Part shown: positions 1 through 11,182 of the stretch, in pieces
Numbering within the stretch: position 1 is the first letter of the stretch
How the letters are laid out: each line of letters starts with the position of its first letter
DNA from: Minicystis rosea
GTDB lineage: Bacteria; Myxococcota_A; Polyangia; Polyangiales; Polyangiaceae
Assembly: GCA_001931535.1 (NCBI GenBank)
Contig: CP016211.1
Coordinates: forward strand, 13,562,377 to 13,626,376
Reading direction: 5' to 3'
Length of the DNA: 64,000 nucleotides
Position numbers and translations under genes: made by a program
Notes under the pieces: generated by a model
Database searches by the model: none
What the model was told of the DNA's origin: nothing
The model's input: the letters and a program-made list of their open reading frames with translations, nothing else

Positions 1-1
1 C

Positions 2-469
2 GAGCTGCCGCCGTCGCTCCGGACCTTCCTCCAATTCGATTACACGTTCCAAAGCCTGGGGAAGAAGTTCCAGGGCCGCGGTCGCTTCGGTGACGATCCG
101 GCCGCCCCGAGCCCGCGCATGACCTCGGTCCGCAAGCTCGCCGAGGCCAAGACGGAGCTCGGGTGGACCGACTCGCGCATCAAAGGCAAGGTCGTCCGCC
201 TGCCCAACATGCCGAACCGCCCGTGGAACGCGCTCTACCTCGGCGAGGCCCGCCGCGACGGCGAGCTCGTCATCCTCGGCCTCGACAACGAGGACACGCT
301 CGTCCGCGTCTACCCGCGCTACACCGCCTTCGATCTCTACCTCGCCGAGCAGACCGGCCTGCACAAGCTCAAGGAGTCCGAGCGCCTCGACGATCTCGAG
401 TCCCACGTCGCGCTCAACCCCGAGCTCGGCTCCGGCGAGGAAGAGGAAGAGGGAGAGAGCGATTATTGA
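2..469 (+). CDS. SUKH (SMI1/KNR4)-like protein, 5' truncated
   Basis: The frame is open from the window edge, so this is the C-terminal 155 residues of a longer protein. It begins ELPPSLRTFLQFDYTF, which resembles the conserved 'lPpslr.fl' helix of SUKH/SMI1-KNR4 domains. A region follows with the pattern expected for the rest of that fold (YLGEARRDGELVILGLDNED, then YTAFDLYLAEQTGL). SUKH proteins are often immunity or regulatory proteins. The tail is strongly acidic (a run of Glu before the last SDY). An internal ATG exists at 119, but the homology-like segment lies before it, so I do not use it as the start. Family assignment is by eye and only moderately secure. Confidence 0.55.
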   Translation, partial: ELPPSLRTFLQFDYTFQSLGKKFQGRGRFGDDPAAPSPRMTSVRKLAEAKTELGWTDSRIKGKVVRLPNMPNRPWNALYLGEARRDGELVILGLDNEDTLVRVYPRYTAFDLYLAEQTGLHKLKESERLDDLESHVALNPELGSGEEEEEGESDY

Positions 470-484
470 CGTTCTCGTCTCGAT

Positions 485-640
485 GGGGCCGCAAGCGGCC
501 CCATACCCCGGGCCGGACGAGCCGGCCCTTGTCTCGATGGGGCCGCAAGCGGCCCCAAACTTCGTCTCGATGGGCCCGCAAGCGGCCCCATACCCCGGGC
601 CGGACGAGCCGGCCCTGATCTCGATGGGCCCGCAAGCGAT
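485..640. repeat. array of GC-rich palindromic hairpins upstream of rluD
   Basis: A unit starting tctcgatggggccgc recurs near 478, 533, 566 and 620. Perfect arms ggggccgc/gcggcccc separated by aa lie at 485-502; related arms are seen in the following units, the last being degenerate. Between units the string ccgggccggacgagccggcc forms a second hairpin (ggccgg/ccggcc, first copy 511-527). The same elements occur in opposite orientation after rluD. They look like REP-type palindromes or terminators, not coding DNA. Confidence 0.7.
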
Positions 641-667
641 GAGGCCGCGAGCAGTCCACGGTGACGT

Positions 668-1654
668 GTGAGTGAGCGGCTCTCGTTCGTCGCGGGGGAG
701 AAGGACCCGCGGGATCGCCTCGACAAGCTGATCGTGCGGCTCCTCGCGGGCGTGGGCCGCGTGGAGTCACGCGCGGTCGTGCAGCGCTGGATCGACGGCG
801 AGCGCGTGCGCGTCGACGGCAAGCCGGCCCGCGCTTCGGCGGCGGTGCCCGCGGGCGCGCGCATCGAGGTGGATCCCGAGCCGCCGCCGGCCACCACCGC
901 CGAGCCCGACGCGAGCATCGCGCTCACCGTCGTGCACGAGGACGCGCACCTCGTGATCATCGACAAGCCGGCCGGCTTGGTGGTCCATCCCGCGCGTGGT
1001 CACGAGCGCGGCACGCTGGTGAACGCGCTCCTCGGGCGCGGCGGCTTCGAGCGCGCGTCCGCGGATCCGCGCGATCCCGCGGGCCATCTGCGGCCCGGCA
1101 TCGTGCATCGCCTCGACAAAGGCACGAGCGGCCTGCTCGTGGTGGCCAAGGACGCGCCCACGCGCGAGGCGCTCAAAGCCTTGTTCTCGCGGCATTCCAT
1201 CGAGCGCGAGTACGTGGCCATCGTGATCGGCGAGGCCAAGGCGGGGACCATCGACACCCTCCATGCCCGCCACGCCACCGATCGGCTCCGCTTCACCTCG
1301 CGCACCGACTCGGGGCGCCGGGCGATCACGCATGTCCGCGTGCTCGAGCGTCTCCCGGGCGCGACGCTGATCGCCTGCACGCTGGAGACGGGGCGGACGC
1401 ATCAGATCCGCGTCCACCTCGCCGAGCAGCTCGGCACCCCGGTGCTCGCGGATCCGCTCTACGGAAAGCCGCCGCGGAGCGGTCTCTTGAAGGATCTGGC
1501 CGAGTCGCTCGGGCGGCAGGCGCTCCATGCGCGCGTGCTCGGGTTCGTGCACCCGGCCACGGGCCTCGCCGTGCGCTGGGAAAGCGCGCTGCCCGCCGAC
1601 ATGGAGGACGCGCTCGTGAAGCTCAGGGAAGCGGCGCAGAAGCCCAGTCGCTGA
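668..1654 (+). CDS. rluD: RluA/RluD-family 23S rRNA pseudouridine synthase
   Basis: 328-residue pseudouridine synthase of the RluA/RluD family, which isomerises specific uridines in 23S rRNA. An N-terminal S4-like RNA-binding segment (about residues 15-70) is followed by the catalytic domain. The catalytic motif is HRLDKGTSGLLVVAK with the nucleophilic Asp at D150, and the later GRTHQIRVHL motif is also present. Length is normal for RluD. I chose GTG at 668 because it begins just before the S4 domain. Hairpin arrays lie on both sides, so the gene is probably transcribed alone. Whether it modifies the RluD sites (helix 69) or those of RluA/RluC cannot be told from sequence alone. Confidence 0.9.
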   Translation: MSERLSFVAGEKDPRDRLDKLIVRLLAGVGRVESRAVVQRWIDGERVRVDGKPARASAAVPAGARIEVDPEPPPATTAEPDASIALTVVHEDAHLVIIDKPAGLVVHPARGHERGTLVNALLGRGGFERASADPRDPAGHLRPGIVHRLDKGTSGLLVVAKDAPTREALKALFSRHSIEREYVAIVIGEAKAGTIDTLHARHATDRLRFTSRTDSGRRAITHVRVLERLPGATLIACTLETGRTHQIRVHLAEQLGTPVLADPLYGKPPRSGLLKDLAESLGRQALHARVLGFVHPATGLAVRWESALPADMEDALVKLREAAQKPSR

Positions 1655-1709
1655 GCTCGCGCGAAACGTCGAGCCGCGCTCGGCGCGCGGCTCGGTTCCA
1701 AGGGGGTAT

Positions 1710-1783
1710 GGGGCCGCTTGCGGCCCCATCGTGATCAGGGCCGGCTCGTCCGGCCCGGGGTATGGGGCCGCTTGCGGCCCCAT
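1710..1783. repeat. palindromic hairpin pair downstream of rluD
   Basis: Two copies of ggggccgc-tt-gcggcccc (1710-1727 and 1766-1783), separated by the agggccggctcgtccggccc string. They are the reverse complement of the array at 485-640, so rluD is bracketed by inverted arrays. They lie between the convergent genes rluD and the small gene at 1796-2059 and may act as a bidirectional terminator. Confidence 0.7.
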
Positions 1784-1795
1784 CGTGACCAACGC

Positions 1796-2059
1796 TCACC
1801 AAATCTTCGATTTGATGTGCCCCTTCGACTTCACGAGGATGTCGACCAGGGCGCGATCGTAGAAGTTCTTTTGGTAGAGGTCGGGCGAGACGCGGCTCTT
1901 GTAGAGCGCGCGGCCTTCTTCGATCTCCTCGGACAGCACGGTGAAGAGATCGTCGTTCTGGATGCCCTGCACGATCTTCTCCTCGTTGTAGAGCGAGAGA
2001 TCGCTGGCGATGGCGCGGGCGAGCCGCCGCGCGGCCTCTTCGGTCTCGATCAGGGGCAT
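1796..2059 (-). CDS. small conserved hypothetical protein, 87 aa
   Basis: 87-residue soluble protein beginning MPLIETEEAARRLARAIASD and ending KGHIKSKIW. It is mostly helical and charged, with no signal peptide, membrane segment or cysteine. The start is set by a strong purine-rich ribosome site (aggaggaagg) a few bases before the ATG. The core LYNEEKIVQGIQNDDLF and the pattern of a short helical protein look like deltaproteobacterial/myxobacterial conserved hypotheticals, but I cannot name a function. It is transcribed divergently from the phosphatase gene at 2216 and convergently with rluD. Confidence 0.75.
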   Translation of the reverse strand: MPLIETEEAARRLARAIASDLSLYNEEKIVQGIQNDDLFTVLSEEIEEGRALYKSRVSPDLYQKNFYDRALVDILVKSKGHIKSKIW

Positions 2060-2215
2060 CGGGGTCCTTCCTCCTCGGGACGCGTAGCATGCATGAGTTT
2101 GCGCGCGGCTGTCAAAATGCGGCCGCGGTGAGGCGGCGCATGGCGGCTTCAACGGCGCCCCGGGATTCGGTATACGCTCGGCCCGACCCCGCGCGGGGCA
2201 AGGAGCCGCCCGTAC

Positions 2216-3465
2216 ATGTCCCTCACCTTCCACGCGAACGGCGTCACCGACATCGGCCGCAAGCGCAAGCGCAACGAGGACGCGCTCCTGGTCCTCCCCG
2301 AGATCGGTCTTTTCGCTGTCGCCGATGGGATGGGCGGTGCCGCCGCCGGCGAAGTCGCCTCGCAGCGCGCCGTCGAGGTGGTGCGGGCCTTCGTCACCGA
2401 GCGGGCCCAAATTCTCCGGGATTTCGCGGCCGATCCCACGCCCGATCGCGGCGCCGCCGCGGCCCGGCTCGTGGAGCAGGCCATCCAGACCGCCTGCCAC
2501 GAGATCCACCGCATGGCGGAGACGGACGTCCGCCTCCGCGGCATGGGCACCACCTTCGTGTGCCTGGCGATCGCCGGCGATCGCGGCGTGGTCGCCCACG
2601 CCGGCGACAGCCGCCTCTACCTCGCGCGCCGTGGGCAAGCCTACGTGCTCACGGAGGATCACACCCTCATCGCGAGCCAGATCAAGGCCGGCGAGATCCG
2701 CCCGGAGGACGCGGAGCGCAGCCCCTTCAAGGGCGTGCTCACGCGCGCGCTCGGCCAGTACGAGTCGGTGCAGGTCGACTCCCTGGTGGTCGACCTGTTG
2801 CCGGGCGACGCGTTCCTCCTGTGCAGCGACGGTTTGCACGGTTACTTCTCCGACGAAGAGCTGGCCGAGCGCTTCTCCGCGGGCGTCACCGACGGCCTCG
2901 CGGCCGATCTGGTGACGGCGGCCAACGAGCGCGGTGGGCGCGACAACATCACGGCCATCGTGGTCGGCGTCACCGACGTCGGCGCCGAGGTGCCCGTCTC
3001 GATGGCGCGCATCGATGCGCTCATGCGCATTCCCCTCTTCGAGCACCTCACCTACCGCGAGCAGAACGAGGTGCTCGCCATCGCGCGGACGCGCACCTAT
3101 CCCGCCGGCGCCACCATCGTCCGCGAGGGCGAGCCGGGGGGGATCTGTTCGTCGTGCTCGACGGCGAGGTGCGCATCGAGCAGGCCGGCCTCCCCATCGC
3201 GTCGGTCGGCGCCGGCGGCCATTTCGGTGAAATGGGCCTCGTGGACGCGGGCCCGCGATCGGCCAGCGTGCGCGCGACGACGCCCATCCGCGCCATGGTG
3301 ATCCACCGCGACGAGATGCTCGGCGTGATGCAGCGCGAGCCCACGCTGGCGGTGAAGCTGCTTTGGGCCTTCGTTCAGGTGCTCTCCCACCGCCTCCGCG
3401 TCGCCAACGCCGAGCTCTCGGGCGCGCTCGCCGGCCCGGAGACGAACCGCATCTCGAGCCCTTGA
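2216..3465 (+). CDS. PP2C-type Ser/Thr phosphatase fused to a cyclic-nucleotide-binding domain (frameshifted)
   Basis: Residues 1-250 form a PP2C (PPM) phosphatase: RNEDALL, VADGMGGAAAGE, GMGTTFV, HAGDSRLYL, LLCSDGLHGY and GGRDNITAIVV supply the metal-binding Asp residues. A cyclic-nucleotide-binding (CAP-family) domain follows (IPLFEHLTYREQNEV). Its reading frame breaks at the G7 run 3136-3142. Before the run the protein reads VREGEPGG; the correct continuation DLFVVLDGEVRIEQAG is in another frame and runs to the phosphate-binding-cassette-like GEMGLVDAGPRSASVRA and the stop at 3463-3465. One extra G would restore a 416-residue protein. Either the assembly lost a base or the gene is genuinely broken or phase-variable. 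The family reverses Ser/Thr phosphorylation, and the CNBD suggests allosteric control by cNMP or an internal ligand. Confidence 0.85.
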
Positions 3466-3956
3466 GCTCCGGGAAAGCGGCGTTCTTCGCCGTCACGTGA
3501 CGATCCGCGCACCCGCGCTGTCGGTCGCGTTGCCCGGTCTCCCATGCCTGCTCTTCCTCGTACACACGTCAGCATCGACGAGCGGCCCAATGCCATCTCG
3601 AGAATCGATGGACTCGACATGTGTCGATGAGTGCTGCCACGGGCCCTCGATCGATACCGCTTCACAGTCTCCGTGTGCGGTTTTCAGGACAGGTGTCCTG
3701 TATCCGGACAAGCATGGGAAGAGGGCGCAACCGTTGCGCTCGAGGTGCGCGGCGGATGGGAATGTCGAGAGCCGTCACCGAAATGTGAATGGATTGACGC
3801 GTCAAGGCCTTGAGATCAGGAATGTTTTGGGGCGATATGGCAAGACGTGGTTCGGAGGCCAGGTCTTGCCGCCCATTCGGGGTGAGGAGTCGGTCTCCGT
3901 GGATGGCTTATCCTCTCTTCTCCTCTGGAGGGGAGAGGGAGCATGCGAGGCCCAAC
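3466..3956. other. intergenic region without a supported gene
   Basis: About 490 bases between the phosphatase and a lipoprotein gene. Open frames here have atypical composition and no recognisable domain. GC content looks lower than in flanking genes. A short inverted repeat aggaca-gg-tgtcct lies near 3686-3700. A purine-rich stretch (ggggagaggga) at 3930-3940 probably belongs to the leader of the next gene. Confidence 0.4.
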
Positions 3957-4829
3957 GTGAAAACCAATCACTCTTCCAATCTTACTTTCAAGCTGGCTCT
4001 CGGGCTCGCGGGCATCGTGGTCGCCGCCGTGGCGTGCGGTGGTGGCGGCGGCAATGAGGGCGGCGGCGGCGGCGACACGACGAGCAACTCGTCGTCGTCG
4101 AGCGCTTCGTCGACGTCGTCGAGCTCCTCGTCCTCCTCCTCCTCGAGCAGCTCCTCGTCGAGCTCCAGCGGCACGCCCACCAACTGCACCGAGCTCACGC
4201 TGAGCGACTTCAAGAAGGACTCCACCTACCCCAACGTGTACGGCGCGACGACCTCGCCCGAGCTGGGTGACGCCGCCACGGCGGACGGCTCGTCGCTCGA
4301 GTTCTACGGCGCCGACATCGACCCGAGCTACAACGGTGAGCAGGCGGGCTCGTTCGACCTCACGCTGAACGGCGACAACAACTACGCCACCTGCTCGCGT
4401 TGCCTCCTCGTGTACGAGGACGAAGGCGCCAAGATCTACATGGCCCAGAGCGGGACCATCAACGTCGATGCGTCCTCGGATCAGATCAACGGCAAGATCA
4501 AGGCGACGCTCACCGACATCACCCTGGTCGAGGTGACGATCGACCAGGATTCGTTCGAGTCCACGCCGGTGGCCGGCGGCGCGTGCCTGCACGTCGCGAC
4601 CTCCGACGCGGACTACACGCCGCCCCAGCCCCCCGCGGAGTGGACGTGCGACGCGAACTTCTACGCGGACGGCGCCGACTGCGACTGCGGTTGCGGCGCG
4701 GTCGATCCGGACTGCGCGGACGCGACGGCCGCCTCCTGCGACTACTGCGACGACATGGGCTCGTGCAACACCGCCGACTGCCCCGGGACGATCGACACGG
4801 CGAACAACGCCACCTGCACGGCTCCCTGA
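3957..4829 (+). CDS. Ser-rich-spacer lipoprotein with Cys-rich C-terminal module
   Basis: 290-residue predicted lipoprotein. Starting from GTG at 3957 it has a classic signal peptide (LALGLAGIVVAAVAC) with lipobox VAAVAC, followed by Gly-rich and then nearly pure Ser/Thr residues to about residue 75. A globular region (about 80-215) contains two close cysteines (TCSRCLLVYEDEG). The last 60 residues are a Cys-rich module (CDCGCGAVDPDCA, SCDYCDDMGSCN) of a kind recurrent in Polyangiales surface proteins. The GTG is preferred because upstream in-frame codons do not encode a signal sequence. No enzyme motif is seen. Probably an outer-membrane surface-displayed protein. Confidence 0.8.
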   Translation: MKTNHSSNLTFKLALGLAGIVVAAVACGGGGGNEGGGGGDTTSNSSSSSASSTSSSSSSSSSSSSSSSSSSGTPTNCTELTLSDFKKDSTYPNVYGATTSPELGDAATADGSSLEFYGADIDPSYNGEQAGSFDLTLNGDNNYATCSRCLLVYEDEGAKIYMAQSGTINVDASSDQINGKIKATLTDITLVEVTIDQDSFESTPVAGGACLHVATSDADYTPPQPPAEWTCDANFYADGADCDCGCGAVDPDCADATAASCDYCDDMGSCNTADCPGTIDTANNATCTAP

Positions 4830-5598
4830 TCTCTTCACCGACGCTCGGGGGCGGCGCCGCCGCCCCGAGCCCTCCCCGTTCGCATCGCCCACCTCGACGA
4901 CGGCGCCCTCGCGGCGCCGAGCTCCTCCAAAGCACCGCACACGGATGCCGGCCAGAGGGTCTGGCCAGCGCAGCAGCGCGATCCTGCTTCAAGCAGGCAG
5001 CACGAGCAGCCTGTTGCGCTTCTGCGGCGAGCTCCGAACCCTCGGTCGCCCTTCCTCGAAATCGCAGAGGCGCCCTCGGTCGGGCTCGCTCGCTGGAGAG
5101 CCTTCCCGCTCGCGGCTCTGCTCTCATCCATCGGCGCGCCGTTCGGCGCTGGAAGGTGCCGTATCGCGCCGGCCCGATGCGATATCCCCATGCTGGGTAT
5201 CGATGGTGGTGAGTCGCCACGAAGGTGAGCGCTGCGCCGCGTTTTCCAGCGCCGGCGCAGCGTGCTTTGGCGCCCGACGGCGAGGCGCGATGGACGCAGA
5301 ATGGTTGATCCGATTCGCCGAGCGGGCGAGCCATCGATTCGGGACCATTGTGCTCGCGGGGTGGTGGCCTGTCGCCGACAACCATTGCGGTGCGGGTCCG
5401 TAGGCGCGGCGAGGGGCCGGCCTGTCCAATGGTTGTAGGTGGGCACGCCAAAGACGGAGGCTGAAATTGGGTGTATCCCGTAGGGTGTCGTGTAGGGGTG
5501 GTCAAACGACTTGACAGTGTCATTCAAAGCACGGTGGCGTCGCATCCATCGGCGCCAAAGTCGTTGCCTCGTCCTCGTTGGCGTGGTTGGTTGCGCCG
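4830..5598. other. long intergenic stretch without recognisable gene
   Basis: About 770 bases. Open frames on both strands have low-complexity Arg/Ser/Ala composition, no domain and no plausible start with a ribosome site, so I call none. A ttgaca hexamer at 5511-5516 could be a -35 element for the redB operon, but no convincing -10 is seen. The stretch may hold gene remnants. Confidence 0.4.
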
Positions 5599-6206
5599 AT
5601 GGTAGCTCGCGCCGAGGGGGCGAATCGCCGGCCCCTGCTCGCGGGGCTCATCGCCGGATGGATCGTCGCCGTCGCCTTCGGCGTCTGGCAATTGCAGCGC
5701 TATCACAACACGCCTTCGCCGACCCACGAGCGCGCGGCGCCCGCGCTCTGGCCGAGCGCGAGCGGGCTTGTCGCTTCGCCGGACCGCCCCACACTCGTGA
5801 TGTTTGCCCATCCACGATGCACCTGCTCTCGGGCGAGCCTCGGTGAGCTGGAAGAGGTGATGGCGAGGCTCGGCGCGGGCGTCACGGCGTACGTGGTGTT
5901 CTATCGTCCCTCGCCCGCGCCCGCCGGCTGGGATGATTCCGAGCTGTGGCGCCGCGCCCAAAGCATTCGTGGTGTCGAGGCTCGCTGGGACGACGATGGG
6001 CGCGAGGCCGCACGTTTTTCGGCCTCGGTCTCGGGACAAACCCTGCTTTACGACCGCGAGGGGCAGCTGCGCTTTGCGGGCGGGATTACCGGCTCACGGG
6101 GCCACTTGGGTGACAACCTGGGGCGCCGGCGCGTGCTCGCATTCTTTTCGTCTTCGTCGGGGAAGGCCGATGACCGCGAGGCGCCGGTCTTCGGGTGCAG
6201 CATCGA

Positions 6207-6210
<4 letters not shown>
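5599..6210 (+). CDS. RedB-like membrane-anchored thioredoxin-fold protein
   Basis: 203 residues from ATG 5599 (a TTG at 5578 would add seven). One membrane anchor, residues 13-32 (LLAGLIAGWIVAVAFGVW), is followed by a periplasmic thioredoxin-like domain: TLVMFAHPRCTCSRASLGEL with C74-x-C76, then VTAYVVFYRP and LLYDREGQLRFAGGITGSRG. The HPRCxCSRASL signature matches proteins annotated RedB in planctomycetes and myxobacteria, whose function is not established to my knowledge. The stop overlaps the kinase start (ATGA at 6207-6210), so the two are translationally coupled and the protein may sense or report redox state to the kinase. The C-terminal 25 residues are Ser-rich. Confidence 0.75.
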
Positions 6211-8858
<2,648 letters not shown>

Positions 8859-9275
8859 ATGGACGCGAATTCGGCGCTCCGTCGGGGCGTGGTGATGGTC
8901 GTGGACGACGACGAGATCGTGCTCGAGGTGGTGCGCGAGCGGCTCGAAGCGCGGGGCTACACCGTCATCCTGCGACAAAACAGCCTGGGGACCCGGGCGG
9001 CGCTCATGCTGGAGTGTCCCGAAATCCTGCTGCTCGACGTCAACATGCCGGCGCTCCACGGCAAGGTGCTGGCGCGGCTCGTGAGCGAGATCCCCATCGA
9101 GATGCGCCCGGGAATCATCCTGCACTCCGCCGACGAGACCGGGATGGCGGAGGAGATCGCCGCGGCGAGCGGCGCGCTCGGCTTGATCCGCAAGACCAGC
9201 ACGCGGCAGGCCTTCCTCTCGCAGTTCGAGCGCCTCGTGGGCACGATGCGCTCCACGCTCTCCGCCGCGGGGTGA
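8859..9275 (+). CDS. single-domain response regulator
   Basis: 138-residue stand-alone receiver domain. Acidic pocket VVDDDEIVLE (residues 14-23), phospho-acceptor D60 in LLLDVNMPALHG, switch Ser in LHSADETG and Lys in LIRKTS. There is no output domain. The ATG follows the TAA of the hybrid kinase directly, so it is in the same operon and probably receives phosphate from the kinase HPt, or acts as a phosphate sink. Output would be through protein-protein contact. Confidence 0.88.
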   Translation: MDANSALRRGVVMVVDDDEIVLEVVRERLEARGYTVILRQNSLGTRAALMLECPEILLLDVNMPALHGKVLARLVSEIPIEMRPGIILHSADETGMAEEIAAASGALGLIRKTSTRQAFLSQFERLVGTMRSTLSAAG

Positions 9276-9466
9276 CGATGTGATCGAAGCGCGCCGCACG
9301 CGGCGCCCGGCAGCAACGGATCCGAAGACTCGATGTCTCGACGCGCGCGGCCGCACCCGTGCGTGTCGAGGCTTCACATTTCTTCATCCCCATCGCCTCG
9401 CATCGACCTTAGGCTCCGCGCATCGTGCGAGGAGAGGTCGACATCGTTCCGGTGCTGCCCGCCCCG

Positions 9467-9490
9467 AGTGCGGCCACATGTGGCCGCACT
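9467..9490. promoter_or_regulatory. 24-bp perfect palindrome, candidate operator
   Basis: The arm agtgcggccaca is followed immediately by its exact reverse complement, centred at 9478/9479. It lies 77 bases before the start at 9568 and 190 bases after the response regulator. With no loop and no T-run it fits a dimeric regulator site better than a terminator. A second small hairpin (ggggc-tcc-gcccc) follows near 9545-9557. Confidence 0.45.
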
Positions 9491-9567
9491 TCAGCACTGC
9501 CTTGCGGCGGCGCTTCGCGCTCGGGCATCACCATCGGTCTCGATGGGGCTCCGCCCCTTCGCACCGG

Positions 9568-10158
9568 ATGATCATGCGTCGCCTCCTCTCTTCGGCCCTC
9601 GTGGCCCTCGTGGCCATCTTGGCGGCTCCGGCGAGCGCCTCGGCCGCCGACTTGCCGCCGCCGCCGCCCGCGGAGCCGGCGTCCTCTCAATCCAATCTGC
9701 TTTGGGCCGCGTTCCAGCTCATCCCCAGCTCGGAGGTGGTGATCTGGAATGGCAAGGTCCGCTATGGCGCCCGCTGGCAGGTCACGCCGCTCCTCTATTC
9801 GTTCGGCGGCAACCGCAAGCTCTCGCGTGTTCGCAGCTTCATGGTGGAGCCCATCGTCCGGCACGCGGGCTCGATCGAGCTCTATTTCGCGCCCGAGGTG
9901 CTCACCGGCTCGTTTGCCGACAACGCCGATCGATGGATCCTCCGCGGCGGCCTGCGCTCGTATTTCCCCTTGCTCCATCGCGGTGAGTACCTCTCGGCCT
10001 CCGTGGGAGGATCGGTGTTCTCCGCGCTGGGCAAGGCGGGAGCCGGCTTCGACGCGGGGCTGCACACGTATGGAGGCATCATCGGTGTCCGCGTCGGATA
10101 CAGCCCCACGCCCGGCCTGCGCATGACCACCCTCGCCGCGGAGCTGCGAATCTTCTGA
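9568..10158 (+). CDS. secreted conserved hypothetical protein, possible outer-membrane barrel
   Basis: 196 residues. A Sec signal peptide (RRLLSSALVALVAILAAPASASA) precedes a Pro-rich stretch and a region of alternating hydrophobic/polar strands (VVIWNGKVRYGARWQVTPLL, SIELYFAPEV, GLRSYFPLLHRGEYLSASVG, ending LAAELRIF with terminal Phe). The pattern resembles a small beta-barrel or periplasmic beta protein; no named family is recognised. ATG 9568 is preferred over upstream in-frame codons because it begins the signal peptide. The stop shares one base with the next start (TGATG), so the metallo-beta-lactamase-fold gene is translationally coupled. Confidence 0.72.
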   Translation: MIMRRLLSSALVALVAILAAPASASAADLPPPPPAEPASSQSNLLWAAFQLIPSSEVVIWNGKVRYGARWQVTPLLYSFGGNRKLSRVRSFMVEPIVRHAGSIELYFAPEVLTGSFADNADRWILRGGLRSYFPLLHRGEYLSASVGGSVFSALGKAGAGFDAGLHTYGGIIGVRVGYSPTPGLRMTTLAAELRIF

Positions 10159-11089
10159 TGCTGTCCCGCGCCTCGTTCGCCGTCGCTGCGCTCCTCGCCT
10201 CGTCGACGCTCTCGTGCGCCGTGAGCACCATGGTGGGCAACAACGCGGTGGCCTTCTTCCAGAAGCCGGCGTCCGTGCCCCACAAGATCGATCGCCCCTT
10301 CCGCGCCGATGCGCGCCTCGCGGTGCTGTGGATCGGGCACGCGAGCATGCTCGTGCAGATCGACGACAAGCTCATCCTCACGGACCCCGTGCTCACCGAG
10401 ACGGTCGCCCAGGTCTCGCGCCGGCTGGTCGAGCCGGGGATCGACGCGGCCGCGATTCCGCACGTGGACGCGGCCATCATCTCCCACCTGCACCCGGATC
10501 ATCTGTCGATGGGCTCGCTCCAGATGCTCGAGCGCAAGCTCGGTTGTCTGGTGGTGCCGGAGCAGGGGACGGCGCACGTGCCCGACTTCGCCTTCGAGAC
10601 GGTGGAGCTCCCCTTCTGGCGGAGCTTCGAGCGCGCTGGACTGCGCATCACGGCCGTCCCCGTGCGGCACACCGGCTTTCGCTGGGGCGTCGACTCCATG
10701 TGGATGACGGGCAAAGGCTTCAGCGGGTACGTGATCGAGTATCACGGGATCACCGTGTATTTCGGCGGCGACACGGCCTATGCGAAAGCGCATTTCGAGG
10801 CCACGAGAGCCCGCTTCCCCAAGATCGATTTGGCCATCCTCCCCATCGCGCCGGCGCGCCCGCGGGACATCATGGAGGGCATGCACATCGATCCGGCCGA
10901 GGCGCTCGACGCCTTTCGCGATCTCGGCGCGCGCTTCATGGTGCCGATGCACCACAGCACCTTCATCAACTCCGTCGATCCCCCGACTACGAGCCCCGCG
11001 AGCTTTCGCGGCTCACGGCCGAGCGGGGGCTCGTCGATCGGGTGCCGATCCTCGCCATCGGCGAGCAAAAGGTCCTCATCGCCCGCTGA
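10158..11089 (+). CDS. metallo-beta-lactamase-fold lipoprotein hydrolase (frameshifted near 3' end)
   Basis: The signal peptide ends in a lipobox (STLSC, C20). The hydrolase domain has the metal motif SHLHPDHLS (H110, H112, D114, H115), VRHTGFRWG, YFGGDTAYAK and the late MVPMHHSTF histidines. It resembles UlaG/NAPE-PLD-type MBL hydrolases. In the C5 run 10980-10984 the frame is lost: FINSVD is followed by PPTTSPASF in frame, whereas a +1 base gives PPDYEPRELSRLTAERG and a natural end at 11089 (VPILAIGEQKVLIAR). The restored protein would be 310 residues. The catalytic core is upstream of the break, so the unshifted product may retain activity with an aberrant tail. Substrate unknown. Confidence 0.82.
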
Positions 11090-11182
11090 GGAGCGGGCGG
11101 AGCGTGAGGCCGTCGCGGGACATCGATGTCGAAGCATCGATATCGCGATTCGCCGGCGACAACCATTCTGCTTCGGGTGCCG

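Noticed and set aside
3497..4057. 186-aa plus-strand frame before the lipoprotein gene
   Set aside because: It overlaps the signal peptide region of the lipoprotein gene in another frame and has no family features.
4835..5545. 236-aa minus-strand frame in the gap after the Ser-rich lipoprotein
   Set aside because: Low-complexity Arg/Ser/Ala composition, no domain, no ribosome site.
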